From Candidatus Xiphinematobacter sp. (lineage in GTDB: Bacteria; Verrucomicrobiota; Verrucomicrobiia; Chthoniobacterales; Xiphinematobacteraceae), in NCBI GenBank assembly GCA_016766635.1, contig CP068473.1:124001-188000 (forward strand): a DNA stretch of 64,000 bases, in the 5' to 3' direction. How positions within the stretch are numbered: the first letter of the stretch is position 1; each line of letters starts with the position of its first letter. Under the pieces are notes generated by a model, which ran no database searches, was not told where the DNA came from, and saw nothing but the letters and a program-made list of their open reading frames with translations. This document shows, in pieces, positions 8,837 to 17,490 of the stretch. The position numbers and the translations under genes were made by a program.

Positions 8837-9354
8837 CGAACGCCAAACGGGACAAAAAAAGAGCGCTAATATTTCTGAAGCTTCGCAGAGCAAAGGCTCA
8901 GATTGCTGCAGTGAAGAAATCAGTTTGTCTGCGCCGACAAAAAGAAATATTCCAGGGGTGGAAGCGCGTAGAAAAACAAGCACTGGACTATGCACATGCC
9001 CGAGACAAAGAGATGAGCACTGTCCTTAAGGGGATCTATACAAAACACTTGGTTTACCGCAGGAGCCTGGAGAGGGGGTATGCCAGTTTCTCTTGGCGTA
9101 CCAAACAGTTGAGAGCATTACAGGAGGCTGCCTCAGAAAAAGCGGCAGCCTATTCTCAAGCTCTAGAAGAAACATCGCGAGCACGCGTGGAGCACATACA
9201 CGCCGAAAGCAGGTCAGACCAGGCAGTCTGCCTCTATAAGAGGACGCTCCTTCGCCATCTACGGGAACTTCTATACGCAGAATCTGAGGAAAACGAGGAA
9301 GTTGCCTCTAACAGATATATTTTAAAGTCCTTGAGGGCTAATTTTTATGAGTGA
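8833..9354 (+). CDS. sctO: Type III secretion stalk protein SctO (YscO/FliJ-like)
   Basis: 173 residues, highly charged (Lys, Arg, Glu, Gln) and predicted to be one long alpha-helical hairpin, like YscO, CdsO and FliJ, which sit inside the ATPase ring and touch SctV. It follows sctN with an ATGA overlap and precedes sctP with an 8-nt overlap, the usual order. No conserved residues are diagnostic; the call rests on coiled-coil character, length and position. Confidence 0.82.
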   Translation: MTNAKRDKKRALIFLKLRRAKAQIAAVKKSVCLRRQKEIFQGWKRVEKQALDYAHARDKEMSTVLKGIYTKHLVYRRSLERGYASFSWRTKQLRALQEAASEKAAAYSQALEETSRARVEHIHAESRSDQAVCLYKRTLLRHLRELLYAESEENEEVASNRYILKSLRANFYE

Positions 9355-10234
9355 AAAGATTTCTTCCGATGTACGAGCCTTCATATTTAAGGACGAACGC
9401 TACCCACTTCTATTTGTAAGACCTGAACTTTCCGAGGCGTCTTATTTCCAGAGCCTTATGGAAGGCCAGGATGACCACCCGTTGAGACCTTATGATAAAG
9501 TAGCTCATCTGCCTTCTCATAGAGCAGGAAGGGCAGAAATTGAGAAAATGTGGCAAAGGGACGGAAGCAGCATAGTGGATCGCCGTAGCGGTCTAATGGA
9601 AGCAAATGAGAGCAGCGAAGAAGAGGAGAGCAATCAGGAAGAACACGAGAACAATCAGTGTCTTTTGCCGTTTTTTTTCACTGGTGCGAATGGGGAATTT
9701 TCACTGCATCCAGGTTTAGGATGTAATGAAGAGGTCAAAGATGAAGAAATTAAGAAAGTCCCCATCGGGACACAGCACTCTTTGCTTGGCAAGCTAACAT
9801 TGTCCGCCACTGTAGACCACGCTTGTGCTGGAAAGGGAGGAGTCGCTGAGGGTAGTACTAACCTGTTCACTGAGGGAATAAATTTGGCGCAGTGTGAACT
9901 TCAAGAGCTGGTTGGCAAAAGTGTCTCCCGTATGGAAATTCACGGGGCCCACTCCTTGAGTATACAACCTAGATCTGACAAGCTACAGGAGACCTCGATA
10001 GAGATACAAGGGTCGCTGAATGGGGATTTTCTTGTGTGCATAGCCACTTCCTCCGAGGAAGCCCTAGCAGTCATCCAAACGCATCTTGCTACAATCCACA
10101 GTAGATTTTTAGAGGCCTTTCCATTTAGGCCGCTCCGACTAAGAATAAAGTACTCTGAGAATCCCCCCCACGGAAGGGTTCTTACAAGAGAAAGGAGAGA
10201 AAAGCACGCCAGTCTTCACCGGAAAGAGACATGA
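9347..10234 (+). CDS. sctP: Type III secretion needle-length / substrate-switch protein SctP
   Basis: 295 residues between sctO and sctQ. The middle is low-complexity and very acidic (SSEEEESNQEEHENN near residue 88), fitting a flexible ruler. The C-terminal ~80 residues (GDFLVCIATSSEEALAVIQ, FRPLRLRI) resemble the FliK/YscP C-terminal substrate-specificity switch domain that acts on SctU. The protein ends in a basic tail. SctP sequences diverge fast, so identity relies on the domain plan and synteny. Stop and sctQ start overlap by 4 nt. Confidence 0.75.
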   Translation: MSEKISSDVRAFIFKDERYPLLFVRPELSEASYFQSLMEGQDDHPLRPYDKVAHLPSHRAGRAEIEKMWQRDGSSIVDRRSGLMEANESSEEEESNQEEHENNQCLLPFFFTGANGEFSLHPGLGCNEEVKDEEIKKVPIGTQHSLLGKLTLSATVDHACAGKGGVAEGSTNLFTEGINLAQCELQELVGKSVSRMEIHGAHSLSIQPRSDKLQETSIEIQGSLNGDFLVCIATSSEEALAVIQTHLATIHSRFLEAFPFRPLRLRIKYSENPPHGRVLTRERREKHASLHRKET

Positions 10235-11427
10235 TGGAGCAATTTAGGCCGAGGCAGGTAGCCCCCATTGAGATAGAGATATGGGAAGATTTGGTTTCAT
10301 CCCAGTACCAGTTGCAGGTATCCGCCCTGGGCAAGAAGTGGAAGTTCCGTTTCCTTCTGGAGGCGTTATCAATACCCAAAAGCGCTGCTGTAGGCACCAT
10401 CCGTCTAGGCGACTGCTTTGGTATTATTAGATGTAAACTATTGCCAACAAGATGGTTACATGAGATCTTACATGTCCCGTGTGTGGATGCTCTTGTGGAG
10501 CCATTTCGTTCAGCTGTAGTAGCAGTACTATTGCAGGATTTTCTCTTAGAGCTTTCCAAAGTAAGTCAGCTCCCTATTCAACTCGTTAAATCTCCTTCCG
10601 TCCTGGTGGGGGAAACGCTTTGTACGCTTTATTGGCAAATGGCAAACGACTTTGACGAGCCAGAAATCATAGGCAGCTTAACTGCCGAAGAGGGGTTCAT
10701 TACTCAGGTGCAGGACGTTGCCACTACCTGGCCGGTAGTGCCTAGAAAATTGCCAGAGTCCTTGAAGATGCCTGCAGACATATTGATCGGTTCTATTTCT
10801 CTCTTATGGAAGGAATGTAGTTGTTTGGAGGTAGGAGACGTTCTGTTAATAGGGCCAGTGGAACACTGGAGGCAGGGAGATTTTCTGCTCCGTGTCTTTC
10901 AAGGAAAAAAACCAGGGTTACTGATACCCACAAACCACACTCATTCCATCATCACTGGAATGCTCGCTTTAATGAAAGACTCAGAAAAACACGACAAGGG
11001 CGACAAAGATAAAAACCCTACAGGAGAAGGATCTTCAGGGCCTGAAATGCCAAACCATCAAACACCTGGTGGCGAGGCCGGAACTCCCGTAACAACCTGT
11101 GATGGGGATCAGTGGTTGGATGACGTAGAGGTGACACTTGAGTTTAGCTTGGGGCAACAGAATATCAGTTTAGGAGAGCTAAGGCGTATAGGCCAGGGGC
11201 ATCATTTTCCTATCCATGCCCCGCCGGATTGTTTAGTAAACATCTTGCTGCAAGGGCAAAGTATTGGGAAGGGAGAGTTAATCCAAGTAGGAGAAGAGGT
11301 AGGGATTTTGGTACGGGAACTTAGAGGATTTGAAAAAAACAGCCCTATTTCTCAGGCAAGCGGGGTAGCTACTAAGTCTAACGGGGTTTCGGCTTCCGCC
11401 ACTATGTCCGGGGAAGAGAGCAACTAG
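10231..11427 (+). CDS. sctQ: Type III secretion C-ring / sorting-platform protein SctQ
   Basis: 398 residues. The C-terminal ~80 residues form a SpoA (SPOA/FliN) domain (VEVTLEFSLGQQNISLGEL, INILLQGQSIGKGELI, VGILVREL). A hydrophilic, Gly/Pro/Lys-rich linker (about 245-295) separates it from the N-terminal part. In-frame ATG codons at 10960 and 11047, before the SpoA domain, could start the short SctQ-C product known from several systems; no strong ribosome binding site is seen at either. SctQ recruits substrate-chaperone complexes. It ends 28 bp before sctR. Confidence 0.88.
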   Translation: MMEQFRPRQVAPIEIEIWEDLVSSQYQLQVSALGKKWKFRFLLEALSIPKSAAVGTIRLGDCFGIIRCKLLPTRWLHEILHVPCVDALVEPFRSAVVAVLLQDFLLELSKVSQLPIQLVKSPSVLVGETLCTLYWQMANDFDEPEIIGSLTAEEGFITQVQDVATTWPVVPRKLPESLKMPADILIGSISLLWKECSCLEVGDVLLIGPVEHWRQGDFLLRVFQGKKPGLLIPTNHTHSIITGMLALMKDSEKHDKGDKDKNPTGEGSSGPEMPNHQTPGGEAGTPVTTCDGDQWLDDVEVTLEFSLGQQNISLGELRRIGQGHHFPIHAPPDCLVNILLQGQSIGKGELIQVGEEVGILVRELRGFEKNSPISQASGVATKSNGVSASATMSGEESN

Positions 11428-11455
11428 AGAACAAGAAGTAGATTAGCTTTTTTTC

Positions 11456-12118
11456 ATGACCCTTAGCTTTCCAAATCCCTCTCAGATCATCCTAGTACTA
11501 GTGGGGGCTTCCCTCCTGCCATATCTAGCAGTACTGGTAACTTCTTTCACGAAGATCATCGTGGTACTAGGAATTTTAAGAAACGCTCTGGGTCTTCAGT
11601 CTACACCGCCCAACATAGCGCTGAACGGCATCGCTGTAATTCTTTCTCTTTTCATCATGCAGCCGGTCTGCTTAAAAACATGGGAGCTCCTTAAACAGCA
11701 GCGTGTTGACTGGTCTACAGCTTCCTTCCAGGAGATGGAAGCGGTCTGGCGGGGTATCAGTCCCCCTGCCATTCAGTTTCTCAGAAAAAACAGCCAGCCG
11801 GAAATGAGGCGCTTTTTCATAGAAATCGCCCGCAGGAGATGGCCGAGGGACCAGTGTAACAAACTTGATGAAGAAAGTCTTTTCATCCTCGTTCCTGCCT
11901 TCATGCTTACGGAGTTGACTGCTGCATTCCAGATTGGGTTCATCATCTATCTTCCTTTCCTCGTCGTTGACCTAGTCGTTTCAAATATCTTGCTTGCCCT
12001 GGGGATTATCATGATTTCTCCCACGGCTATCTCGCTTCCTTTTAAGTTGCTGCTCTTTATCTTCGTAGATGGCTGGACACGCCTTTTGGACGGCCTAGTA
12101 ATGACCTATCGCCTGTGA
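11456..12118 (+). CDS. sctR: Type III secretion export-gate protein SctR (FliP family)
   Basis: 220 residues with four transmembrane helices and the FliP/YscR signatures: SFTKIIVVLGILRNALGLQ near residue 25, PPNIALNGIA, the central hydrophilic loop, LVPAFMLTELTAAFQIGF near 148, and FKLLLFIFVDGW near the C-terminus. Five SctR, one SctT and four SctS form the helical entry of the export gate. The ATG has no clear Shine-Dalgarno. Confidence 0.97.
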   Translation: MTLSFPNPSQIILVLVGASLLPYLAVLVTSFTKIIVVLGILRNALGLQSTPPNIALNGIAVILSLFIMQPVCLKTWELLKQQRVDWSTASFQEMEAVWRGISPPAIQFLRKNSQPEMRRFFIEIARRRWPRDQCNKLDEESLFILVPAFMLTELTAAFQIGFIIYLPFLVVDLVVSNILLALGIIMISPTAISLPFKLLLFIFVDGWTRLLDGLVMTYRL

Positions 12119-12144
12119 TAAGTAGAACCTCCGAGAAAAGAGCA

Positions 12145-12423
12145 ATGAACCAGGAAACGGCGGTCTACCTTACTTCCAAAGCATTGATGCTAGTACTAAC
12201 GGTATCCCTACCACCTATCCTTGTGACGGTAATTTTAGGGGTAGGCGTAGCATTGTTCCAAGCCTTAACACAGATTCAGGACCAAAGCCTCCCCCACGCT
12301 GTCAAGCTATTTGCTACCGTGTTAGTACTTATCTACGCTATGGATATGATATTTGGTGATCTTATTCATTTTGCTTCCTTTTCATTTCAAAATTTTTCTG
12401 GATTGATCAGGCTGGATAAATAG
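12145..12423 (+). CDS. sctS: Type III secretion export-gate protein SctS (FliQ family)
   Basis: 92 residues with two transmembrane helices; the family consensus is visible as TAVYLTSKALMLVLTVSLPP and GVALFQALTQIQDQSLP. FliQ/SctS proteins begin with a short MN-(x)2-TAV start, so the ATG at 12145 is chosen. An in-frame GTG at 12115 that overlaps the sctR stop would add ten residues and would couple translation to sctR. Confidence 0.95.
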   Translation: MNQETAVYLTSKALMLVLTVSLPPILVTVILGVGVALFQALTQIQDQSLPHAVKLFATVLVLIYAMDMIFGDLIHFASFSFQNFSGLIRLDK

Positions 12424-12486
12424 CTGATCCGGAAAATAGGACAACAGTTAAGGGAGAGAAGGTAGGAAGGGGAGGAAGAAAGTGGG

Positions 12487-13266
12487 ATGGAGGATGTTGC
12501 AAAAGTGGTCCTGACTATAGCGCTTGCAGTGCCCCGAATAGGGGTAGCTTTTACTATCGCCCCATTTTTTGGTTCCGGTCTCCTGCTGGGCATCCCACGT
12601 CATGGCTTTATTCTCTCCACTGCGCTAGTCCTTATCCCGATACTCCTTCTGGCTCCGCTTCCTCAACAGTCCCCCTCCCCTCTGTTGTTATGTGCCTTGG
12701 CGGTTAAGGAAGGCCTTATAGGTTTATTATTAGGATTTGGCTCGAGCATTGGATTCTGGGCTATGCAGGCCGCCGGGGAATACGTTGATTCACAGCGTGG
12801 AGCGACAGCGGGAGCCTATTTTAACCCACTACTTAGGGGGCTTAATTCTCCTATGGGAGGCCTCATGTTGCGGTTCTCGATTATGTTATTCCTTGCAACA
12901 CGGGGATTTGTAGTCTTCCTCTCTGCTTTGCTAACTAGTTTTGAAATATATCCACTGTGGAACTTCCTTCCTGAGTTGAAGATGGTAAAGGCCAACGCAG
13001 TCTCACTGCTAGCTAGCCAGCTCTTTGAGCTTTCTGTGCTCTACAGCGCTCCCCTGCTGGTCCTTTTCCTTCTAATTGACCTTGGGCTAGGCTTTATGAA
13101 TCGATTTGTCCCCTCCCTGAACGTATTTTTCTTCTCTCTTCCAGTCAAAAGCGTAGTCGGACTACTATTGGTCACCATCTACCTGCCCTTTATAGCATGG
13201 GCCTTTTCACGCAATTTATTCAGCAGTGAAGGCCTGTCCATCTGGATTCACTCGATTCTTTCATGA
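12487..13266 (+). CDS. sctT: Type III secretion export-gate protein SctT (FliR family)
   Basis: 259 residues with about six transmembrane segments. Family features: VPRIGVAFTIAPFFG at the N-terminus, KEGLIGLLLGFGSSIGFWAMQAAGEYVDSQRG in the middle, LGFMNRFVPSLNVFF and the conserved PVKS segment near the C-terminus. A purine-rich stretch (GGAGGAAG) precedes the ATG, one of the few good Shine-Dalgarno-like sites in this operon. Its stop overlaps the sctU start. Confidence 0.96.
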   Translation: MEDVAKVVLTIALAVPRIGVAFTIAPFFGSGLLLGIPRHGFILSTALVLIPILLLAPLPQQSPSPLLLCALAVKEGLIGLLLGFGSSIGFWAMQAAGEYVDSQRGATAGAYFNPLLRGLNSPMGGLMLRFSIMLFLATRGFVVFLSALLTSFEIYPLWNFLPELKMVKANAVSLLASQLFELSVLYSAPLLVLFLLIDLGLGFMNRFVPSLNVFFFSLPVKSVVGLLLVTIYLPFIAWAFSRNLFSSEGLSIWIHSILS

Positions 13267-14330
13267 GTGAGGAGCGCAGCCCAGCGGAAAGAACGGAGAA
13301 GCCAACACCTAAACGTCTTAGCGAGGCGCGCAAACGCGGACAAGTGGCAAAAAGTGTAGAAGTCGTGATCACTGTTTCCGCTGCCGTCGTTTTGGCCACT
13401 GTACTCTTCAGTTTCCCATATATTAATCTCTGGCTAGAAGATCTGTTTGCAACCGTATTTCTGGCTCTTCCGACAGGAAGAGAAGCAACATCCCCCTGTT
13501 TGCAACGGGCTGCAAGGATCGTATGCTTCGAGGTTGGGTTGGTCGCCGCAGCATCTTGTATTTCGGTAGTCGCTGGGAACGTCGCCCAATTTGGATTTCT
13601 ATTCTCCTTCTTTCCCATAAATCCAGAGATTACAAAACTTAGTCCTATGCAAGGGCTAAAGCGCATTTTTTCCACTAGAACGTTGTTCGAATTCACCAAA
13701 TCCGTCCTAAAGATTTTGGTTCTTGGAAGCGTAATTACTTTGGTAGGACGGTTCTTTATTAGGCAGCTCGTTCTTCTACCATTCGCTGGTTTTGTAGGGG
13801 TTACACAGGCTATTTCTCAGATGCTAATCTTCTTCTGTGCAGTTGTCTGGACAGTTTGGGTTCTCCTTTCAATCATAGACTTCTTAGTGCAAAAACACCT
13901 ACATGCGAAACAACTGATGATGACTGTGCAGGAAGTTCGACGAGAAAGCAAAGAAACTGAGGGCGATCCAGGGATAAAACACGCACGCAGGGAAATTTAT
14001 CAGGAGATGCTTCTTGAAGAGACTGCCGTCGCCACTCGGCACTCTACCGTGGTAATCGCCAATCCTGTCCACTATGCTGTAGCTATCTACTATGCTAGAG
14101 GGGAGACCCCTCTGCCAATTCTTCGGGCAAAAGGGGCAGGCTTTATGGCTCTCCTTATGACCAAAATTGCCCGGGAGGAAGGTATTCCCGTCATCGAGCA
14201 TGTTCCTATTGCCAGAGTTCTCTACAAGAAAACAAAAGTTAGTGATGTGATTCCCTATGATTTACTAGCTCCAGTCGCAGAAATTCTCCGCTGGGTTTCC
14301 ATGTTGCCGACGAAAAACTCACCAGGGTAA
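13263..14330 (+). CDS. sctU: Type III secretion switch protein SctU (FlhB family)
   Basis: 355 residues: N-terminal ERTEKPTPKRLSEARKRGQV motif, four transmembrane helices up to about residue 215, then the cytosolic domain. The autocleavage motif, NPTH in most family members, reads NPVH here (N267 to H270) and is followed by YAVA, so the cleaving Asn-Pro bond is kept. SctU sets needle versus effector specificity together with SctP. It is the last gene of the operon. sctV, the other large gate component, is not in the window. Confidence 0.96.
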   Translation: MSEERSPAERTEKPTPKRLSEARKRGQVAKSVEVVITVSAAVVLATVLFSFPYINLWLEDLFATVFLALPTGREATSPCLQRAARIVCFEVGLVAAASCISVVAGNVAQFGFLFSFFPINPEITKLSPMQGLKRIFSTRTLFEFTKSVLKILVLGSVITLVGRFFIRQLVLLPFAGFVGVTQAISQMLIFFCAVVWTVWVLLSIIDFLVQKHLHAKQLMMTVQEVRRESKETEGDPGIKHARREIYQEMLLEETAVATRHSTVVIANPVHYAVAIYYARGETPLPILRAKGAGFMALLMTKIAREEGIPVIEHVPIARVLYKKTKVSDVIPYDLLAPVAEILRWVSMLPTKNSPG

Positions 14331-14343
14331 TCGACTGTTGTTA

Positions 14344-14383
14344 TTGACATTAAAATACCGAGAAAATACACGTGGCACGTGTA
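14344..14383 (+). promoter_or_regulatory. Possible promoter with an overlapping 17-bp palindrome
   Basis: TTGACA at 14344-14349 is followed, 17 nt on, by TACACG, a weak -10. The latter lies in a perfect palindrome with 8-bp arms and one central base (TACACGTG-G-CACGTGTA, 14367-14383). This would be a fitting place for a repressor or activator site controlling the kamA-like gene downstream. Evidence is pattern only. Confidence 0.35.
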
Positions 14384-14458
14384 CGCTGTGTCTCCTTGTT
14401 TTGCTATCCCGTAGAGGTTGGGATAGGCTGTTTGGACTCCCCCTCTACTCGGCGCTCG

Positions 14459-14478
14459 GTAGGATTAGGTAGGATTAG
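14459..14478 (+). repeat. 10-bp perfect tandem duplication upstream of kamA-like gene
   Basis: GTAGGATTAG occurs twice head to tail. It ends 6 bp before an in-frame GTG (14485), an alternative start of the aminomutase-like gene. Confidence 0.85.
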
Positions 14479-14529
14479 AGATGTGTGCCCTCTATCCTAG
14501 ATAGAGCTTCCGTCTTTCCCGTGTGTTAC

Positions 14530-15702
14530 ATGGACAATCACTTACTCAGAGGATCTGCCCGGTTTGTCTCCTATGCTCCTGGTTTTTGGCAGAAGGTGGA
14601 TGCAAAAGACTGGTCCGACTGGCGCTGGCAACTGCGAGAACGGATAACTGACCTAGAAAGAGTAGAAGAGTACATTAACCTAAGCTATGTGGAAAAGTTG
14701 GGTGTCTCGTTGTCTGCTAACAAATTGGCGATGGCAGTGACTCCTCATTTTTTTAACCTCATTGATCCTGGAGATCCCGATTGCCCCATCCGTCGACAGA
14801 TAATTCCAAGAGCAGAAGAGGGGAAAAGCTCTTTGGGTGAAACGATGGACCCTTGTGGAGAGGATACGCATATGCCGGTACCAGGGCTAGTACACCGCTA
14901 TCCCGATCGGGTGTTGCTTCTGCTAACGGATCGCTGCGCATCCTACTGTCGCTACTGTACTCGCAGTCGCATTGTAAGTGGAGCAAGCGAACATCATGAG
15001 TTTCATACTGACTTTAAGCAGGCCCTCTCCTATCTAAGACGGCACAGCGAGGTACGTGATGTCCTCCTTTCTGGAGGAGATCCCCTTTTGTTTTCTGATA
15101 GGAGGCTAGAAGAGCTGCTTGGCAACTTACGTGCAATTGCTCATCTTGAGTTTCTACGCATCGGGACACGCATTCCCGTTTTTCTTCCTCAACGGATTAC
15201 CCTGGAGCTTTGCAGAATGCTACAGCAATTCCATCCCCTTTGGATGAGCATTCATGCAAATCACCCCAGAGAGTTAACTGTGGAGACGCGGGAGGCACTC
15301 GACCGACTCTCTGACCATGGGATCCCGCTAGGTAACCAAAGCGTTTTACTTGCAGGGGTTAACGATAACGTGGCAACCATGCGCGAACTTGTCCATAAGC
15401 TGCTCCTTTGCCGAGTACGGCCCTATTATCTTTATCAGTGTGACCTTATTTATGGCTCGTCTCACCTTCGTGTTCCTCTTAGAAGAGGGATTGAAATCAT
15501 CGAGGGACTGCGAGGGCACACGACGGGGTACGCCATACCTCAGTACGTTATTGATGCCCCAACTGGGGGTGGAAAAATTCCAATTAATCCTGACTACGTT
15601 GTATACAAGGACAGAACGAAAGTTCTGATTCGAAACTATGAAGGGAAAATCTTTGAGTATCCGGAGATAGATCCTTCCCCTCAGGGAGATCATGTCAGTT
15701 AG
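14530..15702 (+). CDS. kamA: Lysine 2,3-aminomutase family radical SAM protein
   Basis: About 390 residues. Strong KamA features: DWSDWRWQLRERI near the N-terminus, PVPGLVHRYPDRVLLL, the radical-SAM cluster CASYCRYC, LLSGGDPLL, RPYYLYQCDL and IDAPTGGGKIP. The two Asp residues that bind lysine in the clostridial enzyme appear conserved (in QCDL and VIDAP). The C-terminal Cys-rich zinc motif of clostridial KamA is absent. It would make L-beta-lysine; an EpmB-like role on EF-P is possible, but the C-terminus is longer than in EpmB and no efp or epmA is nearby. An in-frame GTG at 14485 would add 15 residues; the ATG is nearer to the homologous region. Confidence 0.85.
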   Translation: MDNHLLRGSARFVSYAPGFWQKVDAKDWSDWRWQLRERITDLERVEEYINLSYVEKLGVSLSANKLAMAVTPHFFNLIDPGDPDCPIRRQIIPRAEEGKSSLGETMDPCGEDTHMPVPGLVHRYPDRVLLLLTDRCASYCRYCTRSRIVSGASEHHEFHTDFKQALSYLRRHSEVRDVLLSGGDPLLFSDRRLEELLGNLRAIAHLEFLRIGTRIPVFLPQRITLELCRMLQQFHPLWMSIHANHPRELTVETREALDRLSDHGIPLGNQSVLLAGVNDNVATMRELVHKLLLCRVRPYYLYQCDLIYGSSHLRVPLRRGIEIIEGLRGHTTGYAIPQYVIDAPTGGGKIPINPDYVVYKDRTKVLIRNYEGKIFEYPEIDPSPQGDHVS

Positions 15703-15797
15703 GAAGTGCAACCTCCCTTGTACGATTCGTCACGGGATGGAGGCCGCGCCACCATCTCTGTAATCTCCAGATAGAGCCGATTGGGAGGGTTTTGTCC

Positions 15798-15817
15798 CCC
15801 CCTTTTGCCAAAGGGGG
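15798..15817 (+). terminator. Possible hairpin terminator after kamA-like gene
   Basis: CCCCCTTT and AAAGGGGG form an 8-bp perfect stem around a TGCC loop, about 95 bp after the aminomutase stop. The following sequence TTCTC is a weak T-tract, so intrinsic termination is uncertain. Confidence 0.45.
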
Positions 15818-17166
15818 TTCTCATCGCGACTTCATGTCAAGTATTATGCTAAGCAGCAAGTTGCCGAATGCTCACGCTAAAAAGGCTGTTAGTAGGTGCA
15901 TCCATCTGATTAGGGCGTTGGGGGGAGGGTGAGGTGTCCGCTGCGCGGACGCCGCTCCAGAGTAGTGGGAGAGGTTTATCCCATAAGGAAGGATTTCCAC
16001 CACGTAGTAGAGCCCTCGCAGGGTAACGCAGGGGTGGCCTCCTGATCATCGGAACTCTCATACAATCAGTGTGTTAACTGTGTCCCTTCAGTGGTTTGTT
16101 GAGGCAAGCAAATGGAGTCTCTGTGAATAGTTTGCATGCATGTAAGAAAACCAACCATTCATAAGTCTAAAAGACAGGCCTTAAGAGAGGCTATTGCAAT
16201 ACTAAGTAACTTTTCTAGATCATTGGAAGGTTATCATTCCCTATCCACGTTGTTTCTCAACTATTTCTTGAGATTCCCGTAGATAACCCAAAGCACCTTT
16301 TTAGAGACGGGACCGTGAAACTAATCAGCCTAGAATGGGGATTGTGGATCCAGGAGACGGAACTGCTACGGAGGGGCCCTCCTGGCGGTATTATCCACTG
16401 ATAATTATCATCTTCTTTTGGAATTTTTCCGAAGGGGAATCCACAATGCAGCAGCTTATCTGGCACCGTGTGCATGTTTCTGACCTTCTATTACACTGCT
16501 TGGTATCGACTCCTACCTTGGTTGAACAGGGGCGACTTATGAGAAGAGAATGAAAAAGCTCTAAGAAGTGTCAAATCAGATGGAGAGGGGAGAGACGCCT
16601 TGAAGGTATCTTGGTCAAAAAAAATTAATGGAAGATAAAAGGGAAAGAACAGAGACTGTGGAACATTGAACCGTGTACTCAGCCTCTCATTGGGACTGCA
16701 ACAGACGATAACGGCCGAGAGCAGTCGGAAAACTGAGTGGTGTCTTGGTGTCTACCAATTTCTTGCGGCATCTGCAGGAAAGTATGGCAGAGACTAATTC
16801 AAATTGTGGTCTTCCAATAACTTTGCAAAAAGAGCTGAGTATAATGTCTTGGGTAGAGCGTATGTAACTCCAAGTATTCCCTCTAATGCGATCAAAACTA
16901 CGTCCCAGCTAAAAAGGTTATGCCTCACAAGGTTAGGAACTCCCAGTAGCAAGTAGCGGTTCAATAGGAGCACTTTCGAACCAGTGGTTAATGGCTTTTT
17001 TATTGGCCGAAGAGCAGTTTCTCCTTTACTTTGCCACTCATTCCCTTTGGCATGGTAGCCCCTTTGATCATTGTAGGGGATAATTAGAAAGAAGGAGCTA
17101 ATCATCAATGAAACGGCCAGTAGATGATCAAAAGAAGTTTCCAGTTTCAAGTAGAGAAGAAACCTG
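15818..17166. other. About 1.35 kb without a convincing gene
   Basis: No reading frame here looks like a known protein. The longest, a minus-strand frame at 16794-17150 (118 codons), has several hydrophobic stretches but no recognisable domain and may be chance or the remains of a membrane-protein gene. No tRNA, terminator or insertion-sequence ends were found. It may be the site of a gene lost by decay. Confidence 0.5.
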
Positions 17167-17490
17167 TTGACCCTTAAACAAGTGCCACCCCTACGGCAGG
17201 AAAAAGAAATACTTCAAGAGAAGGTCTCACTGAGACGTCAATTGCAGAACTTGCCTGCTGCAGTGGAAGAGGAGTGTCAGCACCGAGAGGTACATCGATA
17301 TACAAAAGTGGCTTGCCGTGCAATGTTTGTCTCCTGGAAGCCCCCTGGGGGATTTCTGGGCGCAGCTCGTCGCCGCCCTGCTCGTAGTCTCCCTGCAAAG
17401 GAGAGCAAATTCGCCAAGATTAGATTTGCCATTTTGGTTTTCATACTCGCTTCCATGGTCGTTCTGATTTGGCGTTCCATTCCCAGCTAG
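17167..17490 (+). CDS. Hypothetical protein with C-terminal membrane anchor, upstream of pdhA
   Basis: A 107-codon frame opening with TTG. The N-terminal part is charged and helical (Glu, Gln, Arg), the middle is basic with Gly/Pro (a WKPPGGFLGAARRRPAR stretch), and the last ~25 residues are a basic-flanked transmembrane helix (FAILVFILASMVVLIW). It ends 58 bp before the E1-alpha gene on the same strand. A short upstream frame beginning at ATG 17108 ends at the TGA that overlaps this TTG. No family is recognised; it may be a real lineage-specific tail-anchored protein. Confidence 0.35.
   Translation: MTLKQVPPLRQEKEILQEKVSLRRQLQNLPAAVEEECQHREVHRYTKVACRAMFVSWKPPGGFLGAARRRPARSLPAKESKFAKIRFAILVFILASMVVLIWRSIPS

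Noticed and set aside
16794-17150. 118-codon minus-strand frame
   Set aside because: Hydrophobic patches but no recognisable family; may be chance, so only mentioned in the spacer entry.
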